This document shows positions 18,456 to 30,200 of a DNA stretch of 64,000 bases, piece by piece. The translations under genes and the position numbers were made by a program. Location: positions 1 through 64,000 of the forward strand of contig NZ_QPKJ02000005.1 of the NCBI RefSeq assembly GCF_003344625.1, read 5' to 3'. The first letter of the stretch is position 1. The number at the start of each line of letters is the position of its first letter. A model generated the notes under the pieces. The model was not told where the DNA came from. It did no database searches and saw only the letters and a program-made list of their open reading frames with translations. This stretch comes from Solirubrobacter deserti (GTDB lineage Bacteria > Actinomycetota > Thermoleophilia > Solirubrobacterales > Solirubrobacteraceae).

Positions 18456-18504
18456 GGTCCCGACCCGGTACGGCGCGCGCCGGGTCGACCCGATACCTCA
18501 AACC

Positions 18505-18837
18505 ATGAGGAAGCGTTGGAGCCGATGGAGCGTGCTGGGTCAGCAGGTCAGTGACGGGGCCGGGGTCCCGGTCGGGCAGGTCGTGGACACCTACCCGTTC
18601 GACGGCGGTGACGTCGAGATGGTCGTGGTCCGGCTGGACGGGGCGTTCGGTGGCAAGCGCATGCTGGCCGTCGACGACCTCTGGATCGACGGGTTCTCGC
18701 TGCGCACGCCGTTCGCGGCGTGGCAGATCGAGGACTCGCCCGAGCTGACGGACGGCCGCCACGCGGCGGACGACCCGTACCGGGCGCGCAGCCACTGGCG
18801 TTACGAGGAGCCGGCCGCGCTCTACGCCGCAGCCTGA
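18505..18837 (+). CDS. PRC-barrel-like domain protein, 110 aa
   Basis: A small soluble protein whose first 80 residues resemble a PRC barrel (LGQQVSDGAGVPVGQVVDTY, then VEMVVVRLDGAFGGKRML). The tail has ADDPYRARSHWRYEEPAA, a motif I recall from similar actinobacterial proteins. PRC barrels bind RNA or partner proteins; no function can be given. Lies 49 bases after the hydrolase gene. Confidence 0.72.
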   Translation: MRKRWSRWSVLGQQVSDGAGVPVGQVVDTYPFDGGDVEMVVVRLDGAFGGKRMLAVDDLWIDGFSLRTPFAAWQIEDSPELTDGRHAADDPYRARSHWRYEEPAALYAAA

Positions 18838-18838
18838 G

Positions 18839-18844
18839 TACTCT
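18839..18844 (+). promoter_or_regulatory. Putative -10 hexamer of SixA-like gene
   Basis: TACTCT ends nine bases before the ATG at 18854 and no Shine-Dalgarno intervenes. Confidence 0.35.
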
Positions 18845-18853
18845 TGGGCCGCG

Positions 18854-19333
18854 ATGGCGGCGCAGCTGTGGATGCTGCGGCACGGGGAGGCCGTGCCGCA
18901 CGACTCGAAACCCGACCACGACCGCGAGCTCACGCCGCGCGGTCGCGGCCAGTCAGAAGCCGCGGGCCGCGCGCTCGCCGCGCTTGGAGCCGAGTTCGAC
19001 GCCTGTTACGCGAGCCCCAAGGTGCGCGCGTGGCAGACCGCCGCGCTGGCGTGCGCGGCGCTGAACGTGGACCCGGTGCGCGAGGACGCACTCGCGAACG
19101 GCTTCAGCCGCGTCGACGCGCTCGCGCTGCTCGACGCCCACGAGGGCAACGTGCTGGTGGTCGGTCACGAGCCGTCGTTCTCGCAGGTCGTCTACGACTT
19201 CACGGGCGCTCGCGTGGACTTCAAGAAGGGCGGCGTCGTCGCGCTGGAGGCCAAGCGCACCGCCGGCCAGCTGCTCGTCCTGCTGCGCCCGAAGGAGCTC
19301 GAAGCTATTGCTGCGGCGCTAGGGGCACGCTGA
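18854..19333 (+). CDS. SixA-like histidine phosphatase
   Basis: The 159-residue protein is a short histidine-phosphatase superfamily member. The phosphohistidine nucleophile is in LRHGEA (His9) and the second histidine in VVGHEPSFSQVV. The size and the ELTPRGRGQSEAAGRAL block match SixA, which removes phosphate from phosphohistidine proteins. A different phosphoester substrate is possible. A 122-base stretch without a gene or hairpin follows. Confidence 0.9.
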   Translation: MAAQLWMLRHGEAVPHDSKPDHDRELTPRGRGQSEAAGRALAALGAEFDACYASPKVRAWQTAALACAALNVDPVREDALANGFSRVDALALLDAHEGNVLVVGHEPSFSQVVYDFTGARVDFKKGGVVALEAKRTAGQLLVLLRPKELEAIAAALGAR

Positions 19334-19455
19334 AGCATTCCGGCGCGCCTGCTGCGGCACATCCGCGGCGCCTCGCGCCACCCACGATGCTCGACGGGCT
19401 GGCGCCCGCCTGCGCTCGCGTGCGGCTCGAGACATCCACGGCTGCACCACATCAG

Positions 19456-20601
19456 TCACACCGTCGATGCTCCAGCGCACCCCAACGCCGCCGCGATAAG
19501 CGCCAGCGCCACCTCGGCCCGGGGCCGCAACGAGGCCTCCAGCACGAACTCGTCCGGGTTGTGCGCCTTGCCGCCGCGCGGCCCGAGCCCGTCGACGGTG
19601 AGCGGGATGGACGCCGCGAAGTGGCTCGCGTCGGACGCGCCGCCACGGGCCGCGGGCGCGATCCGGCGGCCGAGCAGGGCGGTCGCGCGCTTCAGCAGCG
19701 GCTCGGTGGCCGCCTCGGCCTGCATGCCCGGCCAGCGGCGGATCAGCTCCGCCTCCAGCCGCACGCCCTCGTGCTCGGCCGGGATGTGGGTGAGGACGTC
19801 CTCGATCGCGTCGAGCTCGTCCGCACGGACGTCGCAGAACAGCTCGCCGTGGCCGGGGACGACGTTGAACGCTTCGCCGGAGCGCAGGATCGTCGGCACG
19901 GCGGTCAGGTGCGAAGGGCCGGCGGGCGCATGACGCGAAGCGACGGCCTGCGCGGCCACGGCCAGCGCTAGCAGCGCGTTGGCGCCGCGGTCCGGCGCCG
20001 AGCCCGAGTGCGCGCTGCGCCCGTGCGCGGTGACGTGGATCGTGCCCGCGGCCTTGCGGCGCACGACGACGCCCTCGGCGCCGTCACGCAGCTCGCCCGC
20101 CTCGAAGCACAGGCACGCGTCGAAGCCGGCGAAGCGCGGCACGTGGCTGAAGTCGGCGGTCCGCCACTCCTCGTCGCACACGAGCAACAGCGCGAGCTCG
20201 GCGTACAGCTCGGGCCGGGCCGCGAAGGCGCGCAGCGCGCCGAGCGCGAGCACGTTCCCGCCCTTCATGTCGACGGCGCCGGAGCCGACGAGCTGCTCGC
20301 CGACGCGCGCCAGCGGCTTGTGCTCGGCGTGGGACACGACCGTGTCGTTGTGGCCGACGAGCAGGACCCGGCGCGTGCCTGTGCCGGGAAGGCGGATCAC
20401 GAGATCCTCGGCGTGGCTCGGGCTCGAGCACGGCACGCGCTCGACCTTCGCCTCGTCGGGAGCGAGCGCCGCGCACAGCGACGCGCACTCGTTCGCCCCG
20501 TGCACGTCGCCCGACGGTGAGGAGACGGCGACCAGCGCCTCGAGCTCCCGCGGCGCCCGGCGCGCGATGTCCGCCGCCGCCCGCTCGATCCACGCATCCA
20601 T
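19456..20601 (-). CDS. M20 family metallopeptidase
   Basis: The 381-residue protein belongs to the M20 peptidase/deacylase family, with two zinc ions bound by VGHNDTV, GSGAVDMKGG, CDEEW and a late His. The lid domain carries RSAHSGSAPDRGANA. Members include succinyl-diaminopimelate desuccinylase and carboxypeptidase G2; the specific substrate is not evident. The ATG at 20601 has TAGCCT seven bases upstream and shares a symmetric promoter with the divergent DNA glycosylase gene. Confidence 0.9.
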   Translation of the reverse strand: MDAWIERAAADIARRAPRELEALVAVSSPSGDVHGANECASLCAALAPDEAKVERVPCSSPSHAEDLVIRLPGTGTRRVLLVGHNDTVVSHAEHKPLARVGEQLVGSGAVDMKGGNVLALGALRAFAARPELYAELALLLVCDEEWRTADFSHVPRFAGFDACLCFEAGELRDGAEGVVVRRKAAGTIHVTAHGRSAHSGSAPDRGANALLALAVAAQAVASRHAPAGPSHLTAVPTILRSGEAFNVVPGHGELFCDVRADELDAIEDVLTHIPAEHEGVRLEAELIRRWPGMQAEAATEPLLKRATALLGRRIAPAARGGASDASHFAASIPLTVDGLGPRGGKAHNPDEFVLEASLRPRAEVALALIAAALGCAGASTV

Positions 20602-20608
20602 CGCGTTC

Positions 20609-20618
20609 AGGCTAACGT
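20609..20618. promoter_or_regulatory. Symmetric bidirectional promoter, two -10 hexamers sharing TA
   Basis: AGGCTAACGT contains TAACGT on plus (20613-20618), seven bases before GTG 20626, and TAGCCT on minus (20614-20609), seven bases before ATG 20601. The TA at 20613-20614 is shared. The start codons are 24 bases apart, the same as at 1495-1504. Confidence 0.55.
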
Positions 20619-20625
20619 GGACGCC

Positions 20626-21486
20626 GTGCCTGAGCTGCCCGAGATGGAGATCACCGCTCGCCGGCTGGCCGAGGCCCTTCCCGGGGAGACGATCGAGTCC
20701 GTGCTCACGCCGGGGCTCAACGTCCTCAAGACGTTCGACCCGCCGCTGAGCGCGCTGGACGGGGCCCGCTTCACCGGTGTGCGCCGGCGCGGCAAGCTGC
20801 TGGCGCTCGAGGTCGACACGGACTCGCACGGCCCGCTCACGCTGCTGGTGCACCTGATGAGCGCCGGCCGGCTGATGCTCTACGACAAGCGCGGCTCGCT
20901 GCGCGACAAGACCTCACGCGTACTCGTTCGGTTGCCCGGCGACCGCGAGCTGCGCCTGCGCGAGTTCGGCACCAAGCAGGCCGCCTGGGTGAAGCTGCTG
21001 ACGCTGGATGGGCTGGAAGCCGAGCCCGCGCTCAAGTCGCTGGGCCCCGAGGCGTGGCCGGACCCGCCCGCCGACCTGAGCGAGCTCCTCAGCGTCCCGC
21101 GGCCGCTGCACTCGCTGCTGCGCGACCAGCAGGTGATCGCAGGAATCGGGCGCACGTGGGTCGATGAGATCCTGCATCAGGCCAAGCTCTCGCCGTTCAA
21201 GCGGGGGGACGACCTCTCCGCCGCCGAGGCGAAGGCGCTGCGCAAGGCGATGGTCGGCGAGCTGCAGCGCGTCCTGGACGTCTACGAGGAGAAGGTCGCG
21301 CTCCCGCTGCCGGAGAAGTTCCCGAAGCCGACCAGGGTCCACGCGCACCAGGGCGAGCCGTGCCCGCGCTGCGAGACGGTGCTCGAGGCGGTCTTCTACG
21401 AGGACTACGTCATGAGCTACTGCCCGCACTGCCAGACCGAGGGCCGGATCCTCAAGGACCGCCGCCTGTCGCGTTTGTTGAAGTAG
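20626..21486 (+). CDS. Fpg/Nei family DNA glycosylase
   Basis: The 286-residue protein repairs oxidised bases. The GTG at 20626 gives MPELPE, so Pro2 becomes the N-terminal catalytic proline after Met removal, with Glu next to it; the lesion-site lysine is Lys57. The helix-two-turn-helix is around IAGIGRTWVDEIL and a C-x2-C-x16-C-x2-C zinc finger closes the protein, with an extra tail GRILKDRRLSRLLK. The finger arginine found in E. coli Fpg (five residues before the third cysteine) is replaced by Tyr, so this is probably an actinobacterial Fpg-like branch. An upstream in-frame GTG at 20617 would block the catalytic N-terminus. Confidence 0.92.
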   Translation: MPELPEMEITARRLAEALPGETIESVLTPGLNVLKTFDPPLSALDGARFTGVRRRGKLLALEVDTDSHGPLTLLVHLMSAGRLMLYDKRGSLRDKTSRVLVRLPGDRELRLREFGTKQAAWVKLLTLDGLEAEPALKSLGPEAWPDPPADLSELLSVPRPLHSLLRDQQVIAGIGRTWVDEILHQAKLSPFKRGDDLSAAEAKALRKAMVGELQRVLDVYEEKVALPLPEKFPKPTRVHAHQGEPCPRCETVLEAVFYEDYVMSYCPHCQTEGRILKDRRLSRLLK

Positions 21487-21534
21487 GCAGCATCCCCTCC
21501 GCCCCGCCCCGATCATCCGACCCACGGGCGCGGG

Positions 21535-22857
21535 CTACGGAGCGCAGCGCTGCGGGCTCGTGGCGCCCGGCGGCAGGCACCGGGACGTCAGCGAAGGGCC
21601 GCGCTTGCGGCGCATCTTCAGCGTCTTGACGCTGCCGATCCTGCCCGGCGCGGTCACCTCGACGCGGATCGTCCGCCCGACACGGATCGAGCGGCGCGTG
21701 AAGCGCTTGAGCGAGAGCGTCGACTTCTTCGGCGTGGTCGTCCAGCGCTTGGCCGAGCAGCCCTTCGAGCAGGTGACCTTGACGGTCGCGCCCGCCGCGA
21801 TCCGGCTGAGCGTGAGCGAGCCGAGCCGGGTCGACGTGCGTGAAGCCTTGTAGGTCCAGGTCAGCCGCGGGTTGAGCGTGGTCAGCGGCGCGGGCGGAGC
21901 GGGGGGTGCGGGCGGCGCCGGCGGCGGTGGAGCGGGCGGCAGCGCGACGGGGCCGAGCGAACTCCAGGCACCCCAGTTCGGCGTGGCGGTCTCGGCGGCG
22001 GTGACCTCACGCCAGTGAAGCTCGCCGCCGATGCGCGCGAACAGGTACTCACGACCTTGCGCGTCCGACACGCCGGCCGGCGAGGAGTTCAGCCGCGTCG
22101 AATCGACCCGGTTCCACGTCGTCGACTCGTTGACGTGGCGGTGATGCCAGAGCCCGTCGTCGGCGCCGCGCGCGTAGAGGTTGAGGACGTTGACGGCCGG
22201 GGTGACGGTCGCGGGCGCGCCCTGGATCGGGCCGCCCTTGGGCGCCCACTCCGCGGCCGGCGTCCAGGTGCTTCCCGAGGCCCAGCGCCAAGCCACGGCG
22301 CCGGAGGCGTCCCGCATGAAGACGTCGATCGTCCCGCCGCTGAAGAAGCCGACCGCCGCCGGCGCGGACGTGGCGTTGCCGTTGAGCGACTGCCACGCGG
22401 ACCAGCCCGTCCCGGGCACGAGCGCGCGGTGGAAGATCGCGTTGTTGAGGCCGCGCACGAACACGTCGACGATCGCGTTGCCGCGGCGCACGCCGGCGGC
22501 CGGAGCGGACGCGAGTCCGCCGCCGAGCGGCACCCAGCCCAACCACGCGCCGTTCACGAGCGTGTTTTGCCACAGCGCGCCGTCCGACTCGCGGCGGGCG
22601 AACAGGTACAGGGTCTCGCCGAACACGACGGCGGCGGGGCCGGAACCGGCGTCGAGCCCGTCGACCGCCGTCCAGTTGCTCCACGTGCCGCCGGAGAGGC
22701 TGCGGTGCAGGATGCGCCCATCCGGCCCGCGCGCGAACAGCTGGACGTCGCCGGGGCCGAACGACACGGCGGCCGGGTTGTCGTCGAACACGTCGGCGGA
22801 CGCCGTTCCGCCCAGCGCGGCGAAGATCGCCAGCGCCACCAGCCACATCCTGAGCAC
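21535..22857 (-). CDS. Secreted beta-propeller (PLL-like) protein
   Basis: The 440-residue protein has a signal peptide ending around TASA. Five or six repeats of about 45-50 residues contain recurring FARGPDG, LFARRESDG, VFVRGLNN, VFMRDASG and LYARGADDG, as in PLL-type fucose-binding lectins and other sugar-binding propellers. A proline/alanine linker (about 308-325) leads to a basic beta domain with CSKGCS. It is likely secreted and may bind glycans. The GTG at 22857 lies six bases after TACCCT (minus strand), favouring it over the ATG at 22848. Confidence 0.75.
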   Translation of the reverse strand: MLRMWLVALAIFAALGGTASADVFDDNPAAVSFGPGDVQLFARGPDGRILHRSLSGGTWSNWTAVDGLDAGSGPAAVVFGETLYLFARRESDGALWQNTLVNGAWLGWVPLGGGLASAPAAGVRRGNAIVDVFVRGLNNAIFHRALVPGTGWSAWQSLNGNATSAPAAVGFFSGGTIDVFMRDASGAVAWRWASGSTWTPAAEWAPKGGPIQGAPATVTPAVNVLNLYARGADDGLWHHRHVNESTTWNRVDSTRLNSSPAGVSDAQGREYLFARIGGELHWREVTAAETATPNWGAWSSLGPVALPPAPPPPAPPAPPAPPAPLTTLNPRLTWTYKASRTSTRLGSLTLSRIAAGATVKVTCSKGCSAKRWTTTPKKSTLSLKRFTRRSIRVGRTIRVEVTAPGRIGSVKTLKMRRKRGPSLTSRCLPPGATSPQRCAP

Positions 22858-22863
22858 GCGGCG

Positions 22864-22869
22864 AGGGTA
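22864..22869 (-). promoter_or_regulatory. Putative -10 hexamer of propeller gene
   Basis: TACCCT on the minus strand ends six bases before the GTG at 22857; no Shine-Dalgarno is seen. Confidence 0.4.
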
Positions 22870-22897
22870 CTTCAGATCCGCGCGGCGACGCGCCGGG

Positions 22898-22903
22898 TAC
22901 CCT
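22898..22903 (+). promoter_or_regulatory. Putative -10 hexamer of dedA-like gene
   Basis: TACCCT ends ten bases before the ATG at 22914, giving a leader of only a few bases. Confidence 0.35.
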
Positions 22904-22913
22904 CAGTGCGCGA

Positions 22914-23534
22914 ATGCTGATGCTTATGGCGGCGCTCGGCGAGTGGGCGCGTGACGCGGTCGACACCGGCGGCTACCCGGCCCTGACCGGCCTCATCCTG
23001 GCGGAGAATCTGTTTCCGCCGATCCCCTCGGAGATCATCCTCCCCGTCGCGGGCTACTTCGTGGGCGAGGGGTCGATGAACTTCGTGCTCGCGATCATCG
23101 CGGCGACGATCGGGTCGGTCGTGGGCGCGCTGATCCTCTACGGCATCGCCCGCTACGGCGGCCGCGCGCTCGTCCTCAAGCTCGGAAGGGTCGCGCGCGT
23201 GCGCGAGGAGGACCTCGACCAGGCCGACGCCTGGTTCGACAAGCGCGGCCCGTGGTTCGTGTTCTTCGGGCGCCTCGTGCCCGGCGTGCGCAGCCTGATC
23301 TCGATCCCCGCCGGCTTGTCGGAGATGCCGCTGACGCAGTTCGTGCTGCTGACGACCGCCGGCTCCGCGCTCTGGAACACCACGCTGATCGGCGCCGGCT
23401 GGGCGCTCGGCAGCAACTACGAGCGCGTCGCCGACTACATCGGGCCGGTCGCCACCGTGGTCGTGGTCCTGTGCGGGATCCTGGTGCTCGCGCTGATCGC
23501 CTGGGCGCTCAAGCGCCGGCGCATCACCGCTTAA
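22914..23534 (+). CDS. DedA family membrane protein
   Basis: The 206-residue protein has about five membrane segments and the DedA signature: FPPIPSEIILPVAGYF near the N-terminus and FFGRLVPGVRSLISIPAG in the middle. DedA proteins help recycle the lipid carrier undecaprenyl phosphate or other phospholipids across the membrane. Three start ATGs are close together (22914, 22920, 22926). The furA promoter begins directly after its stop codon. Confidence 0.93.
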   Translation: MLMLMAALGEWARDAVDTGGYPALTGLILAENLFPPIPSEIILPVAGYFVGEGSMNFVLAIIAATIGSVVGALILYGIARYGGRALVLKLGRVARVREEDLDQADAWFDKRGPWFVFFGRLVPGVRSLISIPAGLSEMPLTQFVLLTTAGSALWNTTLIGAGWALGSNYERVADYIGPVATVVVVLCGILVLALIAWALKRRRITA

Positions 23535-23536
23535 TC

Positions 23537-23565
23537 TGGAATCACTCCAATCTAGGGTTTACACT
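23537..23565 (+). promoter_or_regulatory. furA promoter with Fur-like operator
   Basis: An AT-rich patch in GC-rich DNA. TGGA, five bases, TCCA (23537-23549) forms an inverted repeat, with AATC occurring three times around it. A -10 TACACT (23560-23565) lies nine bases before the furA ATG, and a weak -35 (TGGAAT) 17 bases upstream falls inside the repeat. FurA autoregulation through such a site is known in mycobacteria; here it is inferred. Confidence 0.55.
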
Positions 23566-23574
23566 GCGCGGCCG

Positions 23575-27084
<3,510 letters not shown>

Positions 27085-27088
27085 GTCA

Positions 27089-27094
27089 TAGCCT
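27089..27094 (+). promoter_or_regulatory. Putative -10 hexamer of bcp (leaderless)
   Basis: TAGCCT ends seven bases before the bcp ATG at 27102, with no Shine-Dalgarno. Confidence 0.4.
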
Positions 27095-27101
27095 CCGCTC
27101 C

Positions 27102-27572
27102 ATGCTCGAGACTGGCGCGAAGGCCCCTGACTTCACCCTGCCCGACCAGGACGGCGAAGACGTCACATTGTCGGCTCTGGCCGGCACCACGGTCGTGCTG
27201 TATTTCTATCCGAAGGCCGATACGCCCGGCTGCACGACGCAGGCGTGCGGCATCCGCGACCACCTGCCGGACTACACGGCCGCGGGCGTGCGCGTGCTCG
27301 GCGTCTCGCCCGACCCGGTCAAGGCCGTCAAGAAGTTCCACGACAAGCAGGCGCTGAACTTCACCCTGCTGGCCGACGAGGACCACACGGTGTGCGAGGC
27401 CTACGGCGTCTGGGGCGAGAAGTCCATGTACGGCAAGACCTACATGGGCGCCAACCGCGCGACGTTCATCATCGACGCCGACGGCACGATCGTGCACGTC
27501 ATCCCGAAGGTGTCGCCGAAGACGCACGACGACGAGGTCCTGAAGGCGATCGGGGAGCTTCAGCCCTCCTGA
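27102..27572 (+). CDS. bcp: Thioredoxin-dependent peroxiredoxin, Bcp/PrxQ type
   Basis: The 156-residue protein has the Bcp active site YPKADTPGCTTQAC: peroxidatic Cys44 and resolving Cys49, five residues apart, as in alpha-PrxQ enzymes. It would reduce hydrogen and organic peroxides with thioredoxin. With katG nearby it makes a small peroxide defence neighbourhood. The 3' end overlaps the convergent lipoprotein gene by 13 bases. Confidence 0.95.
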   Translation: MLETGAKAPDFTLPDQDGEDVTLSALAGTTVVLYFYPKADTPGCTTQACGIRDHLPDYTAAGVRVLGVSPDPVKAVKKFHDKQALNFTLLADEDHTVCEAYGVWGEKSMYGKTYMGANRATFIIDADGTIVHVIPKVSPKTHDDEVLKAIGELQPS

Positions 27573-28705
27573 GGCCGGAACTCGGGGTTCACCAGGCGCC
27601 GGATCTCGCCGCGCGAGCCCTCGCCGTAGTCGAGCGCGCAGCGCGGGTTGGCGAGCTCGTAGAGCGCGGCGTCGGTCGCGGCGATGTCGCAGGCGCCGCC
27701 CTTGTCCGGCGCGATCGGCTCGCTCTGGTTGGGTGTGGCGGCGGTCGCCTCGGTCTCGATGTCGCGCGGCAGGGCGACCTGGGTGAGCGAGTAGATCCTC
27801 TCCTCGACGCTGTCGTAGGTCTCCCAGTACAGCGCGCCGTCGGTCAGGCCCGGACCGATGTCCAGCGCGGCCCCGCCGTCGGTGCCGTTGTACGGGCGGG
27901 CGACCTCGGCCCAGCGCGGCGCGGCGGCGCTCAGGTCGAGGGCGTAGAAGAAGTCGGCTTCGAGGTTGTGCCGCGGATCCTCCCGCCGCACGGAGGCGAA
28001 CGCGTAGCGGCCGTGGATCATCCAGCCGTTGAGGCCCCGGCAGCGCCGGTACTGGGGGTCGCGCGCCGGCAGCGCGGGCAGCGTGCGCGTGCGCCCGTCG
28101 ACTTCGCGCACGGTCAGACGCGCCGAGCACTTGCCGCGGGAGGCGACGCCGAGCACCCGGCCGCTGTCGAGGCGGCCGTCGACCGCCGCTTCGGCGGCGG
28201 CCCCGCGGGTGCGCGCCGTGACCCGAAGCGGCGGCTCGGGCGTGAGCGTCAGCAGCTCGGCGGTGCAGCTCGACGGCTCGAGGGTACGGCAGCTCTCGAT
28301 CGCGAGCTGGGGTTCGGCCGGGCCGCCGGCGCCGCGGATCATGCGCAGGGTCGACACCCAGCGCCGGCCGAGGTCCACGCTCAGCGTCGTGCCGGTGCGC
28401 TCGTCGGCGACAACGACCTTCGAGGCTCGCGGCAGCGTCTTCGGCTCCACGTCGTCGTAGCCACCGTGGCGCTTGTCGGCCGGGGTGCGGATCGACCAGG
28501 CGACGAAGTGGCCGCCCGCCGCGATCCGCTCCACCTGCCCCTTCGGGTCCTCGAGGAACACGCCGCGGTGGGTTGGGCCGGCGAGGTCGGGCGCGCCGAG
28601 GAGCGGCCGCTCGGTCGCGGGCACCGGGGCGGGCTGCGCCGCCGTTTCCCCGCAGCCACCCAGGAGCACGCAGACTGCGGCCACGACGAAGGGCATCCGG
28701 TGCAT
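27560..28705 (-). CDS. Lipoprotein of unknown function, 381 aa
   Basis: The N-terminus MHRMPFVVAAVCVLLGGC is a clear lipoprotein signal, with the lipidated Cys at 18. The mature part is beta-rich with several Cys (ESCRTLEPSSC, RGKCSARL, YRRCRGLNGW) and repeated blade-like strands (FVAWSIRTP, RYAFASVRRED, ALYWETYDSVEERIYSL), suggesting a beta-propeller on the outer membrane face. I do not recognise the family. ATG 28705 is preferred; ATG 28696 would also work. Confidence 0.72.
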   Translation of the reverse strand: MHRMPFVVAAVCVLLGGCGETAAQPAPVPATERPLLGAPDLAGPTHRGVFLEDPKGQVERIAAGGHFVAWSIRTPADKRHGGYDDVEPKTLPRASKVVVADERTGTTLSVDLGRRWVSTLRMIRGAGGPAEPQLAIESCRTLEPSSCTAELLTLTPEPPLRVTARTRGAAAEAAVDGRLDSGRVLGVASRGKCSARLTVREVDGRTRTLPALPARDPQYRRCRGLNGWMIHGRYAFASVRREDPRHNLEADFFYALDLSAAAPRWAEVARPYNGTDGGAALDIGPGLTDGALYWETYDSVEERIYSLTQVALPRDIETEATAATPNQSEPIAPDKGGACDIAATDAALYELANPRCALDYGEGSRGEIRRLVNPEFRPQEG

Positions 28706-28750
28706 GCAGCAAGGACGGACTCCGACGGGGCAAGTTGCGAAGCTCCTGTG

Positions 28751-29353
28751 GTGAGCGACGGGCTGCGGTGCGAAAACGTACGCGTGAGAGAGGTGCTGCG
28801 GGGCGTCTCGCTGGCCGTCGCGCCTGGGGAGGTCGTTGCGCTCACGGCGCCGAGCGGGGAAGGCAAGTCGACGCTGCTGCGCGCGATCGTACGGCTCGTC
28901 GCGCTTGACGGCGGGGTCGTGACGCTGGACGGCGTGGACGTCACGTCGCTCGACCCACGCGTGCTCCGCCGCCGCGTCGGGCTCGTCGCGCAGCGGCCCG
29001 TGATGCTGCCGGGCTCGGTCGCCGACAACCTCGCCTACGGGCTCCAGGCGCCGCCCGACCCGCGCGCCGCGCTCGAGGCCGCGGGCCTGCACGAGCGCTT
29101 CGCCGACCGCGACGCGAGCGAGCTCTCCGGCGGCGAGCAGGCGCGGGTCGCGATCGCGCGGGCCCTGACCCGCAAGCCCGAGGTGCTGCTGCTCGACGAG
29201 CCCACCTCCGGCCTGGACGCGCCGCTGGCCGAGGCGATCGGGCGCCACGTGCGCGAGCTGGCCGCCGACGGCCTGGCCGTGTGCGTGACCTCGCACGACC
29301 GCGCCGTCGTGCAGCAGTGGGCCGACCGCGAGCAGCGACTGGGCGCCGAGTGA
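28751..29353 (+). CDS. ABC transporter ATP-binding protein (FetA/YbbL-like)
   Basis: The 200-residue ATPase has the signature LSGGEQ and Walker B LLLDEPTSGLD. Its P-loop reads APSGEGKST, with Ala where the first Gly of Walker A is usual. The next gene encodes a FetB/YbbM-type permease, so the pair resembles E. coli FetAB, implicated in iron export and peroxide resistance. GTG 28751 or 28748 starts it. Closeness to katG and bcp fits an oxidative-stress role, but this is inference. Confidence 0.85.
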   Translation: MSDGLRCENVRVREVLRGVSLAVAPGEVVALTAPSGEGKSTLLRAIVRLVALDGGVVTLDGVDVTSLDPRVLRRRVGLVAQRPVMLPGSVADNLAYGLQAPPDPRAALEAAGLHERFADRDASELSGGEQARVAIARALTRKPEVLLLDEPTSGLDAPLAEAIGRHVRELAADGLAVCVTSHDRAVVQQWADREQRLGAE

Positions 29354-29429
29354 CCGCCTGGCGCCGGGGCCAGCCGTGCACCACGCCGCTCCTGCCGTCC
29401 GGCCACCGCGCGGAAGGCGCTCTTTCCCA

Positions 29430-30200
29430 ATGAGCGAGGTGCTGATTCAGGCTGGCGCCGGGATCGTCCTCGCGGCGGTCGCCGTCGTCCTCGCGTCGCG
29501 GCTCGGGCTCGGCCTCTCGAAGGAGCTCGCGATCGCGGCCGCGAGAGCGGTGATCCAGCTCACGGCGGTGGGCGCGGTGATCGTCGCGATCTTCGAGGTC
29601 CCCGCGCTCGCGTTCGCCTTCGTGGCCGTGATGCTCGTCACGGCCGCGTTCACGGCCGGGCGCCGAATCGGCGGTGTCCCGCGCGCCCGCGTCTACGCGT
29701 TCGGCGCGATCGCCGCGCCCGCGCTCACCGCGACCGGGTTCCTGCTGGCGGTCGGCGCGTTCGACGTCACGCCGCGCGCTGCCGTTCCCACCGCCGGGAT
29801 CCTGATCGGCGGCGCGATGGCGGCCACCAGCCTCACCGGCCGCCGCTTGATCGAGGCCTTGGACGCGGACCACGCGGAGATCGAGGCGCGGCTCTGCCTG
29901 GGCGACAGCGCCCGCGAGGCGCTGCGCCCGTCGATCAGGCGCGCCATCCACACCGGCCTGACGCCGGCGATCGACCAGACGCGCAGCGTCGGCCTGGTCA
30001 CGCTGCCGGGCGCGTTCGTCGGCCTGCTGCTCGGCGGCGCGCGCCCCGCCGAAGCCGCCTCCACGCAGCTGGTCGTCCTACTCAGCCTGCTCGCCGTCGA
30101 GCTGGCCGCCGCCGCGCTGCTGGCCGAGTTCGTGCAACGCGCCGCGATCGCACCGGGCGAGCGGGTTCACCAGGGCAGCACGCCGTGGCGGTCGAAGTAG
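29430..30200 (+). CDS. ABC transporter permease (UPF0014, FetB/YbbM-like)
   Basis: The 256-residue membrane protein has six or seven helices and the UPF0014 pattern: ARAVIQLTAVGAVI, ISO-type loop ATSLTGRRLIEAL, then ARLCLGDSAREALRPSIRRA and a final LPGAFVGLLLGGARP block. It should be the partner of the ATPase 76 bases upstream. The 3' end overlaps the convergent SDR gene by 34 bases. ATG 29430 is preceded by GGAAGG. Confidence 0.87.
   Translation: MSEVLIQAGAGIVLAAVAVVLASRLGLGLSKELAIAAARAVIQLTAVGAVIVAIFEVPALAFAFVAVMLVTAAFTAGRRIGGVPRARVYAFGAIAAPALTATGFLLAVGAFDVTPRAAVPTAGILIGGAMAATSLTGRRLIEALDADHAEIEARLCLGDSAREALRPSIRRAIHTGLTPAIDQTRSVGLVTLPGAFVGLLLGGARPAEAASTQLVVLLSLLAVELAAAALLAEFVQRAAIAPGERVHQGSTPWRSK

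Noticed and set aside
19334..19455. Possible RNA element in the 122-base gap after the SixA-like gene
   Set aside because: No clear stem or promoter element could be found by eye.
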